Below, one piece after another: positions 1 through 8,472 of a stretch of 50,286 nucleotides of DNA (within the stretch, counting starts at the first letter, position 1; every line of letters begins with the position of its first letter). The notes below the pieces were generated by a model. It made no database searches. It worked only from the letters and a program-made list of their open reading frames with translations, and was not told the origin of the DNA. Position numbers and translations under genes: made by a program. The DNA comes from Akkermansiaceae bacterium (GTDB lineage Bacteria > Verrucomicrobiota > Verrucomicrobiia > Verrucomicrobiales > Akkermansiaceae): NCBI GenBank assembly GCA_903827375.1, contig CAIKHZ010000188.1:1-50286 (forward strand), written 5' to 3'.

Positions 1-208
1 TCAACCACCGCGGGACCCCGTCGCGGCCAATATTCTAAAAATCATAGATTCCTCATTGACACAAACTTTCTTATCTGAAAACGTGCTAGGTGCTGTGGCC
101 CTCGCAATAGCAACCGCAGCCTTGGATCTCACAAACTATGAAAGGTGCTCACCTAGGAGGAATGAAAAAATCCTCGATGATGTGAATTTCAACCTGCGAT
201 TGCCTGTT
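1..208. other. window edge, no gene called
   Basis: I see no convincing gene here. An open frame runs into the first gene from upstream, but the hydrophobic export signal begins only after the methionines at 209 and 221. An AGGAGG at 155-160 sits one base before an ATG at 162 that opens a frame of only seven codons, so it does not look functional. Confidence 0.4.
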
Positions 209-1033
209 ATGCCACTCAGAATGATACGCCCTTTTCCAAACACCTCCATCATCTTCATCCTTGGCGTCAGCCTTGCGCTCTCCAGCTGGGCGGGAGCCTC
301 GCGGCTGGAGGAGCGGGCGGCGGACGCGCATGAGAAATTCTTGGCGGAACGCCGGCTGGCCCTGCCTAGCCTGATGGACCCGTTCGGTGTCCCTGCCAAA
401 GCACGACTTGTGCTGGAGAGCGGCCCTCCGCGAGGCCTCACAAGTGCCGTGTGGAAACGCAATGTGATTGCCACGGTTTTCTGGGTAGGCGAATTGCCCG
501 GCAATCACAATCCTACCCCTAACACCCGAAGCGCATGGGATTCCAACTGGGTGGCTAACTTCGGCGGCTACGACGATCCCGACCAGCGGGCCGGGTACCA
601 ACCGGCACAATTCACTCCCCTGCTAAATCCGTTTTACGTGGCACTGCCCTACAACGACGTGACCAAAATCGGTGGCCACCGCCCGGAGGCTAACGAGGTG
701 ATCCCTTGGTTTTGGCAACGCTTTCGTGGCAACGGCATCTCCGTCTGCAAAGACCGCTGGCTGGCCGTCCACCATCAAGGCCGCGTCTGTTATGCGCAGT
801 GGGAAGACGTCGGCCCATTCCAGATCGACCACTGGCAATATGTCTTCGGCAACGATGCCCCCTTGCCCAACCGAAATGGCGGAGCCGGCATCGACCTGAG
901 CCCAGCTGTGCGGGATTTTCTCCAACTCCGCAGCGGCGCCACCGTCGAATGGCGCTTCGTCGAAGACAGCGAAGTGCCCCATGGCCCTTGGCTCCGCAAG
1001 ACAAAGATTATCGATAATGTTAGAAAACCATGA
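209..1033 (+). CDS. exported RlpA/double-psi-barrel-like hypothetical protein
   Basis: A 274-aa exported protein. I start it at the ATG at 209 (221 is also possible) because a typical signal peptide follows at once: basic residues, then a hydrophobic stretch ending in SSWAGA. The upstream extension has no export features. The C-terminal half contains WLAVHHQGRVCYAQWEDVGP, an FG..P..N segment and GIDLSPAVRDFL, a pattern reminiscent of the double-psi beta-barrel of RlpA-like proteins, where a D..P pair near the end is conserved. Activity on peptidoglycan is only a guess. It precedes a minus-strand gene and the first prepilin gene, so it may or may not belong to the assembly locus. No Shine-Dalgarno sequence is visible. 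Confidence 0.75.
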   Translation: MPLRMIRPFPNTSIIFILGVSLALSSWAGASRLEERAADAHEKFLAERRLALPSLMDPFGVPAKARLVLESGPPRGLTSAVWKRNVIATVFWVGELPGNHNPTPNTRSAWDSNWVANFGGYDDPDQRAGYQPAQFTPLLNPFYVALPYNDVTKIGGHRPEANEVIPWFWQRFRGNGISVCKDRWLAVHHQGRVCYAQWEDVGPFQIDHWQYVFGNDAPLPNRNGGAGIDLSPAVRDFLQLRSGATVEWRFVEDSEVPHGPWLRKTKIIDNVRKP

Positions 1034-1068
1034 CCCGAACCAAACCATCCACCAAATGTATCTAATTA

Positions 1069-1674
1069 CTAAGGGCCTTTCATCCCGTCTAATTCTTTTT
1101 GCATTTCCTTCTTGAAATTCTCGTTTCGATAGATTATCGAAAACCGTGCGTCTCTCGATTGCCGCAGCAAGTCCTCCACCTCCGTCAGCGCCAGCAGCAA
1201 CAACAACCCCTTCACGGGTTCATGATGAAACGCAATCGTCTTGGTCACAAACTTGTCCTCCACCGTCCGCTGTTTCCGGTCGGCAGCAAACATCCCGTAC
1301 TGCACGCTGAGTTGCTTGCGCAGATCCTCGAAGCGGGTCGCCATGGCATCGGCAGTGGCATCCTTGTCAACGTAGTGAACTGTCAACTCGTAGAGCCTCC
1401 CAACCAAAAATCGCCCTTCCACCACTGCCGCCTGACTCCCCGGCAACGGGCCTTTGCGCGCTTGTACCTTAATGATTCGCAACCCCGGCTCGTCGCCGGG
1501 CAACACCACCGTCACGTCCAACGCATGGCGGGCCGCCCAACCCAACAATTTTTCCGGCGAATCACCCCAGTGCAGCCCGAACGGCGGCTCCAGCAGCGCT
1601 TGGCCAGCCAAGCGGCCTCCGCCCATCAGCAGAACCGAAGCACACCAAGCCAAGGCGCGAATACATGCAATCAC
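1069..1674 (-). CDS. small secreted protein, unknown function
   Basis: A 201-aa protein with an N-terminal signal peptide (hydrophobic residues 5-25, likely cut after a GQA-type site), followed by PFGLHWGDSPEKLLGWA. The middle alternates beta-like segments (VVLPGDEPGLRIIKV, LYELTVHYVD) and the C-terminus is charged and helical. It is the only minus-strand gene in the first 23 kb and is transcribed away from the prepilin gene that starts 10-46 nt away. The plus-strand frame over it is open by chance: that translation is rich in Q, H and R and looks like an antisense shadow. I recognise no family. A periplasmic location is likely. Confidence 0.7.
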   Translation of the reverse strand: MIACIRALAWCASVLLMGGGRLAGQALLEPPFGLHWGDSPEKLLGWAARHALDVTVVLPGDEPGLRIIKVQARKGPLPGSQAAVVEGRFLVGRLYELTVHYVDKDATADAMATRFEDLRKQLSVQYGMFAADRKQRTVEDKFVTKTIAFHHEPVKGLLLLLALTEVEDLLRQSRDARFSIIYRNENFKKEMQKELDGMKGP

Positions 1675-1719
1675 GGCCCGAGGTTGGACCCATACCTGGC
1701 GCGTGGCAAGCCGCGATCA

Positions 1720-2175
1720 GTGCCGCATGGATCTTTATTGGTAGAAGCCTCCCTCTCGTTAGTAATCCTCTCACTCATCGGATTGCTCATGCTGAAACTC
1801 TCACTCAATATCCTGCAACCTCGGCAGTGGGCACTCCAGCAGGCGCTTTCGGATGCCTACGTGACCTACGAGAGAGCCTATGCCGAGCGCCTGCCCTTCG
1901 CTACCCTGACCTCCGCCTCCTCGCCGTGGCCCACCTATCCAGCAACCAGCAGCACCACCGTCCAACTCGGTCTCCTCACCGGCGGCATCCCGGTGACAGG
2001 CGTTGTGCTGCGAACCCGCTTTCCAGATTCTAATAATTATCCCGCTGCTGGCGGCAGCGGCACGACCCTCACCAATCCGGCAAACATGCATGTGTGGAAA
2101 GTGCAGAGCGTGTTGACCTACCAGATTGGCGGGCGCAACTATGCCAAATCCCGAACCATCATTCGCTCCCAATGA
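1720..2175 (+). CDS. prepilin-like minor pseudopilin (1)
   Basis: A 151-aa protein with a type III (prepilin) signal. GTG at 1720 gives the leader MPHG followed by SLLVEASLSLVILSLIGLLM. Cleavage after Gly puts Glu at mature position 5, as prepilin peptidase substrates require. A TTG at 1684 would give a longer, basic 16-residue leader and is a real alternative. The remainder is a small globular domain with a Gly/Ser/Thr-rich loop and a C-terminus that overlaps the next prepilin gene by 4 nt (ATGA). Size and position before another minor prepilin suggest a GspI/PilV-type tip subunit, but that is inference. The frame upstream of 1684 is antisense to the minus-strand gene and is not counted. Confidence 0.75.
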   Translation: MPHGSLLVEASLSLVILSLIGLLMLKLSLNILQPRQWALQQALSDAYVTYERAYAERLPFATLTSASSPWPTYPATSSTTVQLGLLTGGIPVTGVVLRTRFPDSNNYPAAGGSGTTLTNPANMHVWKVQSVLTYQIGGRNYAKSRTIIRSQ

Positions 2176-2696
2176 AGTCAGCCTCAAAACCCGGCGGTTT
2201 CACCTTGATCGAACTCACTCTGGTTATTTTGCTGGGCATGGCCATCGGCGCTATGAGCCTAGCCCTGTTCAACCAGCAACTGGCGTTTTTGAGAATTTAC
2301 AAAACCCAGGAATTCTTAACTGAGGAGGCCCCACTCGTCAGCATGTATGTAAGCAAACTGGTGGGTAAGGCCGAGCGCTTTCGTCTGCATGCCTCGGTGG
2401 CCGATGCGCTGGCCGGGACCAACCCTCAAAACGTCGCATCACCCGTGTTGGTGTTGAACTTTCGAGAGCCTGATGGCGTGGTTCGCGCGGCGATTCTATC
2501 CTTCGAGAACCACGGTGGTGGCTTGGCTCTTTACTATTATGTGGTGCCCCTCAGCGGCGTGCTTGGTTCCCCGCAATGGTATATCACCAATAAGCCATCC
2601 AATGTCTCATTCTCCGTCAATCAAGGCATCCTCGTTATGGCCCTCAATGGACCCTCCGGTGAACTCATCACCTATGCCGGGGCCATGACCCAATGA
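2172..2696 (+). CDS. prepilin-like minor pseudopilin (2)
   Basis: A 174-aa prepilin. The ATG at 2172 overlaps the previous stop codon (ATGA). The N-terminus is MKSASKPGG then FTLIELTLVILLGMAIGAM, a textbook prepilin peptidase site (G/F) with Glu5 and a roughly 20-residue hydrophobic helix. It goes on with a charged helical segment (LTEEAPLVSMYVSKLVGKAERF) and a beta-rich C-terminal domain. By size and position it resembles GspJ/PilW-type minor pseudopilins that cap the filament. It would sit in the inner membrane until assembled. The start is secure because the leader begins there; the longer open frame only reads through the previous gene. Confidence 0.9.
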   Translation: MKSASKPGGFTLIELTLVILLGMAIGAMSLALFNQQLAFLRIYKTQEFLTEEAPLVSMYVSKLVGKAERFRLHASVADALAGTNPQNVASPVLVLNFREPDGVVRAAILSFENHGGGLALYYYVVPLSGVLGSPQWYITNKPSNVSFSVNQGILVMALNGPSGELITYAGAMTQ

Positions 2697-2721
2697 AAAC
2701 AAATTCCTTCCAGCAACATCC

Positions 2722-2874
2722 AATATACCAAGGTATAACTTACCGCCCAATTGGATTCCAGTGACAATACTGTCCGCTCGGATAATTCACCCATTCCTCG
2801 GCATGCTGGAACTTCGGTTCTCAGGATCCATTTGGAGGAGTTTCTTGGATCTATCTGGCCACTCCCAATTGACC
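2722..2874 (+). promoter_or_regulatory. conserved leader, copy A, with TATACCAAGGTATA palindrome
   Basis: Non-coding leader between the second prepilin gene and the gene at 2875. It begins with a short palindrome, TATACCAAGGTATA, followed by ACTTA. The same motif occurs at 5335, 159 nt before the next large gene. The two leaders align without gaps over at least 110 nt, with the core at 18 of 20 and further matching blocks at the same offsets (TTGGA at +29, CTCRGAT at +55, GATCCA near +103). No frame is shared between the copies, so the conservation is not protein coding. It may hold a promoter, an operator or a structured 5' UTR. Confidence 0.55.
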
Positions 2875-3624
2875 ATGAAAACAAATCCATTTGCCTCCGT
2901 CTCAGCCAAAACCTTGGCCATCTATACCCTGGCCATCTGCACCTTGGCCTCGGCTCAAACATGGGCCCAATCCGCCTGTCCCGCGATGCCCATCGGCACG
3001 CTGAGCATCACGCCAACCATCATTCAGACTGATACCAGGCCTAACATGACTTGGAACATCACATACCCTTTATCGGTTAAGGAATTCGTCAACATTACGG
3101 CCCCGGGTGGCATCATGCTAAATCAGAACATGACCTGCGACGTCAGAATCCTAGGGGCTGGCGTGACCACCAAAAACCCGAATGGCTCCATCAACCACAT
3201 CGAAGCTTCGGGGATGATCCGCTACAACGGTTCGTTAACCTGGAGCCCTGTCTTCGACGATAAAGAGACCGATTCTAGCGTCCAGAGACAGGGAATTATC
3301 AAGACCCTCAACATCACTGCTGGGACGGTTATGGACTTCGGCGGTCAATATCGTCTCAATGATTCCTGGTCTCCATTCTTTAACTCCACCAATAGCACAA
3401 ATGTCCGATCCCTCGTCAATGGCGATACTTGCACACGCTGCATTCCGGCTTACATCGCCCCGCCTCTGGCACCTTTCCTCAAACCCTATCTGGATTCATC
3501 AAACAAGTTACGCATCGGCCCGATGGATGTGATGATATCCATGGACCTAACCCATGCTGACCCCACCAGCTCCGGCTCTAATTTTCAAGATCTTGTCCTC
3601 CTCATCACCTTCCGCGCTCCCTGA
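2875..3624 (+). CDS. secreted protein of the pilus locus, unknown
   Basis: A 249-aa exported protein. The ATG at 2875 is chosen because a signal peptide follows (MKTNPFASVSAKTLAIYTLA..., cut near AQS); the open frame extends 114 nt upstream into the leader but that part has no export character. The mature protein is Thr/Asn rich and beta-like, with Cys residues at the start of the mature part, in the middle (MTCDVR) and as a CTRC pair, which could form periplasmic disulfides. I recognise no domain. It is preceded by leader copy A, so it may start its own transcript. Its location among prepilin genes suggests a filament-associated or periplasmic accessory role. Confidence 0.7.
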   Translation: MKTNPFASVSAKTLAIYTLAICTLASAQTWAQSACPAMPIGTLSITPTIIQTDTRPNMTWNITYPLSVKEFVNITAPGGIMLNQNMTCDVRILGAGVTTKNPNGSINHIEASGMIRYNGSLTWSPVFDDKETDSSVQRQGIIKTLNITAGTVMDFGGQYRLNDSWSPFFNSTNSTNVRSLVNGDTCTRCIPAYIAPPLAPFLKPYLDSSNKLRIGPMDVMISMDLTHADPTSSGSNFQDLVLLITFRAP

Positions 3625-3628
3625 TCCC

Positions 3629-4213
3629 ATGCCCAAGCAACATCGAGCTTCCAAAGTCGTGTGGCAGTCGTTCGCATGGCCCCTGGCTGTGCAATTCGCA
3701 CTGTCGGCGGGTATTGCAGCCGCAACTCCACCCATGATGAAGGATGCAGCAACTCACGAGCAGCTTGCACTGCAACTCCGCAAATGCCAGCAGGAAGACC
3801 CAATGGACCGATTGCCGCACAGTCGGGCCGAGCCTCCCCCCAAGCAAGCACAGGATTTGCTCAGCCAATCCGACGTCCTGTGTTTCGGTGGCATAGCCAC
3901 TCTGGTGCCCAAGCATGCAGTCCTACTATTGCCCAAATCCATGGCCAATCGCAGCAAGTTCACAACAGGTTCCACCCTCATGAGCTGGGCTGAGTTTTAC
4001 GCCAAAAACCGTGGCTGGATCACCACAGTGGAAGTCACTAACGAGCAAGCCGCCGGTACCCAACCCCTAGATGCCGAAGTCTCCCATCGCCTCAAGGACA
4101 GTATCCAAGTTGTGGTCGCCACCTATCATGGTGGCCCAATCTCTGTGTTGTCTCCAAAAGCATCCGCGCCAGCTCCCTCCGACCCAACTGAACCCAGTCC
4201 TTCAAAACATTGA
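3629..4213 (+). CDS. secreted protein of the pilus locus, unknown
   Basis: A 194-aa protein starting at the ATG at 3629, four nt after the previous stop. MPKQHRASK is followed by a hydrophobic segment ending in AAATPP, consistent with a signal peptide. The mature part begins with a helical, Gln-rich stretch (THEQLALQLRKCQQ), has two Cys residues and a beta-like C-terminal half (GWITTVEVTNEQAAG), and ends in a Pro/Ser-rich tail. There is no recognisable domain. Its stop codon overlaps the TTG start of the next gene (TTGA), so the two are probably translated together. Confidence 0.65.
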   Translation: MPKQHRASKVVWQSFAWPLAVQFALSAGIAAATPPMMKDAATHEQLALQLRKCQQEDPMDRLPHSRAEPPPKQAQDLLSQSDVLCFGGIATLVPKHAVLLLPKSMANRSKFTTGSTLMSWAEFYAKNRGWITTVEVTNEQAAGTQPLDAEVSHRLKDSIQVVVATYHGGPISVLSPKASAPAPSDPTEPSPSKH

Positions 4214-5232
4214 AAATCCACATCCTTCGCGTGGCTCTCACGCTCGTTTCCGCTGCCACACTGGCCTCCGCTCAAACCCCCGGATACACCAACTTCATTC
4301 GCCAAATACAGACCTCCACCGGTGTCCAGTGCGATGTCACTGTGGCGGCAAGGGGCGTCCAAGGGGCAATCCTACCGGTTGGTTCGGAGGGCTCCCGCTT
4401 TGAACTGTGGACCATCACGAATCCGCCATTGGTCAGTTATCTTCTGGATACCAAGTACGTCGGTGCTTTCATCCCGGTGGCAGTGGTGACGATCCATTCC
4501 GAAGATCCGTATGGCCCAGTCTTGCGCACCCGGGCGGATCGCCCGTTTAGCGTCGATATTTCAGTCAGTGGCTTGCACAACGCCCTCAAAGATCCGGCCC
4601 CCACCAAGTATGTCAACGTGTTGCGCTATGTCCAATCCTATGGAACTAACGGCACAGGTGTGAACCTCGACTACAGTCATGCCACCCTACTGACGCAAGC
4701 GTCTATCACCCAGGATGGTAGCCAGACGTTAAGCTACGCGCTCACATCCATCCCCGGGGCCAACCTCTCAAAGGTTTGCGGGGAAGAGCGTTTCTCGGTA
4801 TTCTCCCTCGCCGAGCGCCAGACATCAGTCGCTCAGATCGCTTCCTCGTCTATCCAAATTTGGCCGGTGGCCGACGGCGCGCTTGCAGGCCTGAGCCAGG
4901 GGCAATTGATTCGCCTTGCCATGCCTCAAGTCACGGTGACGCTTAATGACCTTTATCCGAGTTCGACGACCTACGTGCAGGTCTATCACGGAAATCCACA
5001 ACTCGGCGTGACCGGCAAGACTGTCCCGGGATCGATATTGGTCCTTAATGAAACGGTACCCCAATGCCGGGTTCTGACGCTCAAAGGCTACGACGCCGTG
5101 CTCGATAGCGAGGGTCTCTGGACCATGGAACTCCTCACCCTTACACCCTTTGGCATCGACCGACTTGCCTACGTAAGCTTCAATCTAAACAGAATGATCA
5201 AGATCAATAGTAATCTAACTACTATTGAATGA
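4210..5232 (+). CDS. secreted protein of the pilus locus, unknown (TTG start)
   Basis: A 340-aa exported protein. The start is a TTG at 4210 that overlaps the preceding TGA stop. It is preferred because MKIHILRVALTLVSAATLASA, a clean signal peptide with an ASA cleavage motif, begins exactly there. The mature protein is beta-rich with many Thr and Val residues and a few Cys (VQCDVT, SKVCGEERF, VPQCRVL). This resembles the composition of the product at 2875, which also has a mature N-terminal QTxG/AQT start, so the two may be distant relatives. I recognise no family. It is followed by leader copy B, so it probably ends this transcription unit. Confidence 0.65.
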   Translation: MKIHILRVALTLVSAATLASAQTPGYTNFIRQIQTSTGVQCDVTVAARGVQGAILPVGSEGSRFELWTITNPPLVSYLLDTKYVGAFIPVAVVTIHSEDPYGPVLRTRADRPFSVDISVSGLHNALKDPAPTKYVNVLRYVQSYGTNGTGVNLDYSHATLLTQASITQDGSQTLSYALTSIPGANLSKVCGEERFSVFSLAERQTSVAQIASSSIQIWPVADGALAGLSQGQLIRLAMPQVTVTLNDLYPSSTTYVQVYHGNPQLGVTGKTVPGSILVLNETVPQCRVLTLKGYDAVLDSEGLWTMELLTLTPFGIDRLAYVSFNLNRMIKINSNLTTIE

Positions 5233-5334
5233 GATGGATCTACCTATTGAAATCCTGCAACGCTCTGCGCATCCTAGGAGCCAATAATATAGTGGAGAGG
5301 ATTCTTTCGATGTGGCTGGTTGTAAGAAACTGTT

Positions 5335-5493
5335 AATATACCAAAGTATAGCTTATCGATTTGTTGGAATACCGTTAATCCTCAGCCAGCTCAGATGGTT
5401 CATTCATGATTATGCAAGTCGGTTGCCTGATTTCCGTGATCCACTCGGTGCCTTACAATCATTGCCTATCATGCCGTTTCAATTCCCGATTCA
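5335..5493 (+). promoter_or_regulatory. conserved leader, copy B, with TATACCAAAGTATA palindrome
   Basis: Second copy of the leader seen at 2722. The palindrome TATACCAAAGTATA differs from copy A by one transition inside the motif, and the following GCTTA by another. Most other differences between the copies are also transitions. It ends immediately before the ATG at 5494. A 61-codon frame across it (5312-5497) has no counterpart in copy A, so I treat it as chance. Confidence 0.55.
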
Positions 5494-7641
5494 ATGAAAA
5501 TTCTCACCTCCAATTGCCGAACTCGCGGGTATGTGTCATTGCTATTAGTACTTTCAATTGGCATTTTACTAACCTTGTTGATGGTCTTTGCCTATCGAAA
5601 GGCCACCGCAGCCCTCGCAGTGCAATCCGGTGTGCAATTGAAAGTTGACTATTCTGAGAAAGGCGAAGCAATCCTTCGCTCGATTGTGGCCATCACCCCT
5701 AACCGGGCGATCCTAGCGATGCAATCGTTGTCCAATGCCAGCACTGCCAACAACAGCCCACTGCGCTGGGATACTATTTTCAGCGAAGCGCTGGCAGCAG
5801 CCAATGCACAACAATCCATTTCCAATCAAGTACTCACGTCACTCGGAGTGGAGAATCCAGTGGTCGCGAATTCCGGAGATGCGCCGCTAGACATTCCTGC
5901 CTTAATCTTCAAGGCCCTCGGCCATGACGCTGGGATGGTTTCGCCGGGCATCAATCGAAGTTTGGGCAATGGCTATCCTGTTCCACTGACCTGCGACAAC
6001 GCGACGGATACCGCTCGTGACGCGATTTGGCCGATCATCTCCAACAATAAGGTGTACGGCGCCCTGGCACAAAGCGGAGTCGCGCTGCCTGTGAGCGCCT
6101 ATCCGACCTTTAACATCCTTACTTATCCAAACATCAACTTTGGCTATGCCTATCCCAACCAACCCTTTGTGGCTAAACGCAATTGGTGGGGGTTTTCGAT
6201 GAACCTTGCCGCAACGGATACCGCCACAACCCCGTCCACGATGCAACAACGCACCTTTGTACTCTCAATTTACGAGATCCCATCCCAGTTGCCTATTTCC
6301 GCCGCCTCCTTCCTCGAACTCGGTCAATATGCCGGCGGTGCGGCGTGGGGTGACGTGACCATCACCGGCGGAATTTTCGCTAGCAGGGTGCAGGTGGACG
6401 GTGCCACCGTGCTCCCGGCGATCGCCACCCGCCGCGGTGCGGTCCTTTCGGCCAATACAACTGTTGGCGGGCTGAGTTTCACCGGTGATCCCTTCACTCC
6501 TGGTGTGCGCGAGACCTATCAACTCACCCAAGGCAATTTCTTCCCCGTCTCGCTGGCATCAGAAAGCGGACGAGCTGCTTTCATTCCGATCAACCGGGGT
6601 GCCGACTATTTCGACCGCTTCGCGCATGTCAGCGAGACCGCTGTCTTGTCATCCACCAGCTGGGACAATTATTCGCTCGGCTCCCTCCAATGCGCAATGC
6701 GTCTTGACATCACCCAGGCGATCAGCGCCTTAAACCAAACACCCACAACACTGCGCTTTTCCTATCTTAAGGCGGGGGTCCGCCAGGACCTGGAACTGCC
6801 GCTGACCACCGGCCTTGCCCGCGGCCTGCCAGCGGGTTACCTCTTGGCTTGCGGCCAGGACCAGACCTATAACTTCGGAACCGGAGTGGTGGATCTGGCT
6901 TACGGCAGCGGCAATGATTTTGCCTTTCAGACTGCAATGACCGGTTCGATCACTTTCAATAATGCTCGGTTCGGAGATCCGCTTCCCGGAGTGACCAAGA
7001 CCGGCTATTTCAAACCAAGTTTCCCGTTTGAAATCAAGTCGTTAGCCTCAAACAAGATCTGCATCGCGGTCTATCCCATGCGCTTCACCGCATTTCTCTC
7101 GGCGTTGCAGGCCGACGCCACCTCCGTCAATCACTCGCTGGTAGTCAACGTGGATTATTCGGCGGCAACAGGCAGTGCGTTTCTAGCTAAACCGGCAATT
7201 CCCTGTTCGGATCTGGATTACGGGGTGATTCTCCAAGAATGCTCTGATTTAACATCATTTACCAAGGGCTTTTCATTGGTCACGAATCTTCGCTTGTATT
7301 TTGGAGATGATTTCAACACCTCTCCCGCGTCTCCGCCCGACGGCTATACCCCTTCGGGCTTGTATTTCCCACCGTGTTCGATTTTCACGCCGGAAAGGCG
7401 TTATGGGGTGGAACTCGACCCCTCAGGGGTAACATTTTCCGGTCAAGTTGGCTCGGTAGCCAGTGAGACGGCAAGTGTGCCGGTTCGTCCGCTGGATACC
7501 ACGATGCTCAGTGGCGCGAGCATGACGGCCAGCCAGATTCATGTGAATTTGTGTCCCATTTCCCACCCGGCCAATCTGCCGCCCATCTCGATGATGAATT
7601 GGTTAGTTCTTCTTGAAGAGCGGAGGAACATGTTCTATTGA
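5494..7641 (+). CDS. large GspK/PilX-like minor pseudopilin
   Basis: A 715-aa protein. MKILTSNCRTRG is followed by YVSLLLVLSIGILLTLLMVFAYRK, which looks like a prepilin leader and transmembrane helix, but mature position 5 is Leu rather than Glu. Lack of Glu5 is typical of GspK/PilX-type tip pseudopilins, and this is consistent with the two or three smaller minor prepilins nearby. It is far larger than usual GspK (about 320 aa). Roughly residues 40-715 form a big extracytoplasmic region, Gly/Ser/Thr rich and beta-like, with scattered Cys in the C-terminal third. An adhesive tip protein is a reasonable hypothesis. It also resembles in layout the large first protein of other verrucomicrobial prepilin cassettes. 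The ATG is preceded by leader copy B. Confidence 0.7.
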   Translation: MKILTSNCRTRGYVSLLLVLSIGILLTLLMVFAYRKATAALAVQSGVQLKVDYSEKGEAILRSIVAITPNRAILAMQSLSNASTANNSPLRWDTIFSEALAAANAQQSISNQVLTSLGVENPVVANSGDAPLDIPALIFKALGHDAGMVSPGINRSLGNGYPVPLTCDNATDTARDAIWPIISNNKVYGALAQSGVALPVSAYPTFNILTYPNINFGYAYPNQPFVAKRNWWGFSMNLAATDTATTPSTMQQRTFVLSIYEIPSQLPISAASFLELGQYAGGAAWGDVTITGGIFASRVQVDGATVLPAIATRRGAVLSANTTVGGLSFTGDPFTPGVRETYQLTQGNFFPVSLASESGRAAFIPINRGADYFDRFAHVSETAVLSSTSWDNYSLGSLQCAMRLDITQAISALNQTPTTLRFSYLKAGVRQDLELPLTTGLARGLPAGYLLACGQDQTYNFGTGVVDLAYGSGNDFAFQTAMTGSITFNNARFGDPLPGVTKTGYFKPSFPFEIKSLASNKICIAVYPMRFTAFLSALQADATSVNHSLVVNVDYSAATGSAFLAKPAIPCSDLDYGVILQECSDLTSFTKGFSLVTNLRLYFGDDFNTSPASPPDGYTPSGLYFPPCSIFTPERRYGVELDPSGVTFSGQVGSVASETASVPVRPLDTTMLSGASMTASQIHVNLCPISHPANLPPISMMNWLVLLEERRNMFY

Positions 7642-7667
7642 TCATTCAATATAGATATATTAATACG

Positions 7668-8435
7668 ATGAGACTCTTTCAACTCACCATCGCGACCATT
7701 TTCCAACGCAAAGCATGGGCTATTTGCATGTTGGCGGTGGTTTTGCTGCCATTTGCCCTGCCATTGATCTCCAGTGCGACGGAGAAACCGAACTTGGTCC
7801 AACCCGCACGCATTCTCGCTGCTTGGAACACGCTGTGGTGCTGCTCCTTGCTGTGGGGGCTTTTCACCGCCGCACGCCAAGGCGAGGACAACGCAAAGTC
7901 CGGGATTGGTGAATACTTTCTAGCAACTGGCATGTCAGCTTCCCGCCAATTATTCGAAATCTGGTTCGCGGTATTCTGCTATATCGCCCCGCTGACACTA
8001 ATCACCGCCGCCATCTGCCAATGGGCCGCCACCCCTGGCGACCCCACCGAACGATCCCTGTGGTGGGTTCTCAACCTCCAGTACGCCAGCCTGTTTCTGC
8101 TGGTCGTTGCCCAATTGATGGCACTGGCCATCGCACTCGCCTCGCGTTTCGGTAGCATCGTGGGTTTCAGCATCTCCCTCGCCCTCGCCCTTTATGGCTT
8201 GTGGGGCGTTGGTCTTCTCGAAAACATGTTGAAGGTTGAGGAGAATTCCATCTTGCGGGGCATCTGGCTCTATTCGCCCCAATACCGATTTGCCGACCTC
8301 ACGCAGCGGCTCTATTTCAAGCGCGGTGCGCTGCCCTTGCCAGCCTTTTGGGCCATGGCACTTTATTTTTTCGGAATTCTTGCCGTTTGTGCGGGGCTTT
8401 CCCGGCTGTTCTTCCGAACCCAACCGTCCTGCTGA
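7668..8435 (+). CDS. ABC-2-like membrane permease without ATPase partner
   Basis: A 255-aa membrane protein with about six hydrophobic segments: near residues 15-38, 55-70, 95-120, 135-160, 165-190 and 225-245. The overall layout and the MRLFQLTIATIFQRKAWAI start resemble ABC-2 family permease subunits. I start it at the ATG at 7668; a TTG at 7638 that overlaps the previous stop (TTGA) would add ten residues with no obvious function. No ABC ATPase gene lies nearby, so it either pairs with an ATPase elsewhere or has another role in the assembly machine. A short AT palindrome (AATATAGATATATT) lies just upstream. Confidence 0.65.
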   Translation: MRLFQLTIATIFQRKAWAICMLAVVLLPFALPLISSATEKPNLVQPARILAAWNTLWCCSLLWGLFTAARQGEDNAKSGIGEYFLATGMSASRQLFEIWFAVFCYIAPLTLITAAICQWAATPGDPTERSLWWVLNLQYASLFLLVVAQLMALAIALASRFGSIVGFSISLALALYGLWGVGLLENMLKVEENSILRGIWLYSPQYRFADLTQRLYFKRGALPLPAFWAMALYFFGILAVCAGLSRLFFRTQPSC

Positions 8436-8472
8436 CCTATTTCCATACGCAACCGATCGACCTTTCACTCCA

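Noticed and set aside
152-186. AGGAGG followed by an ATG at 162
   Set aside because: The frame has only seven codons and the spacing is one base, too short for a normal ribosome site.
1099-1719. N-terminal 200 codons of a long plus-strand frame ending in the first prepilin
   Set aside because: It is antisense to a convincing minus-strand gene, and its product is rich in Gln, His and Arg. The prepilin leader starts only at 1684 or 1720.
5312-5497. 61-codon frame ending in an ATGA overlap with the large pseudopilin
   Set aside because: The homologous leader at 2722 does not keep this frame open, so conservation there is not protein-coding.
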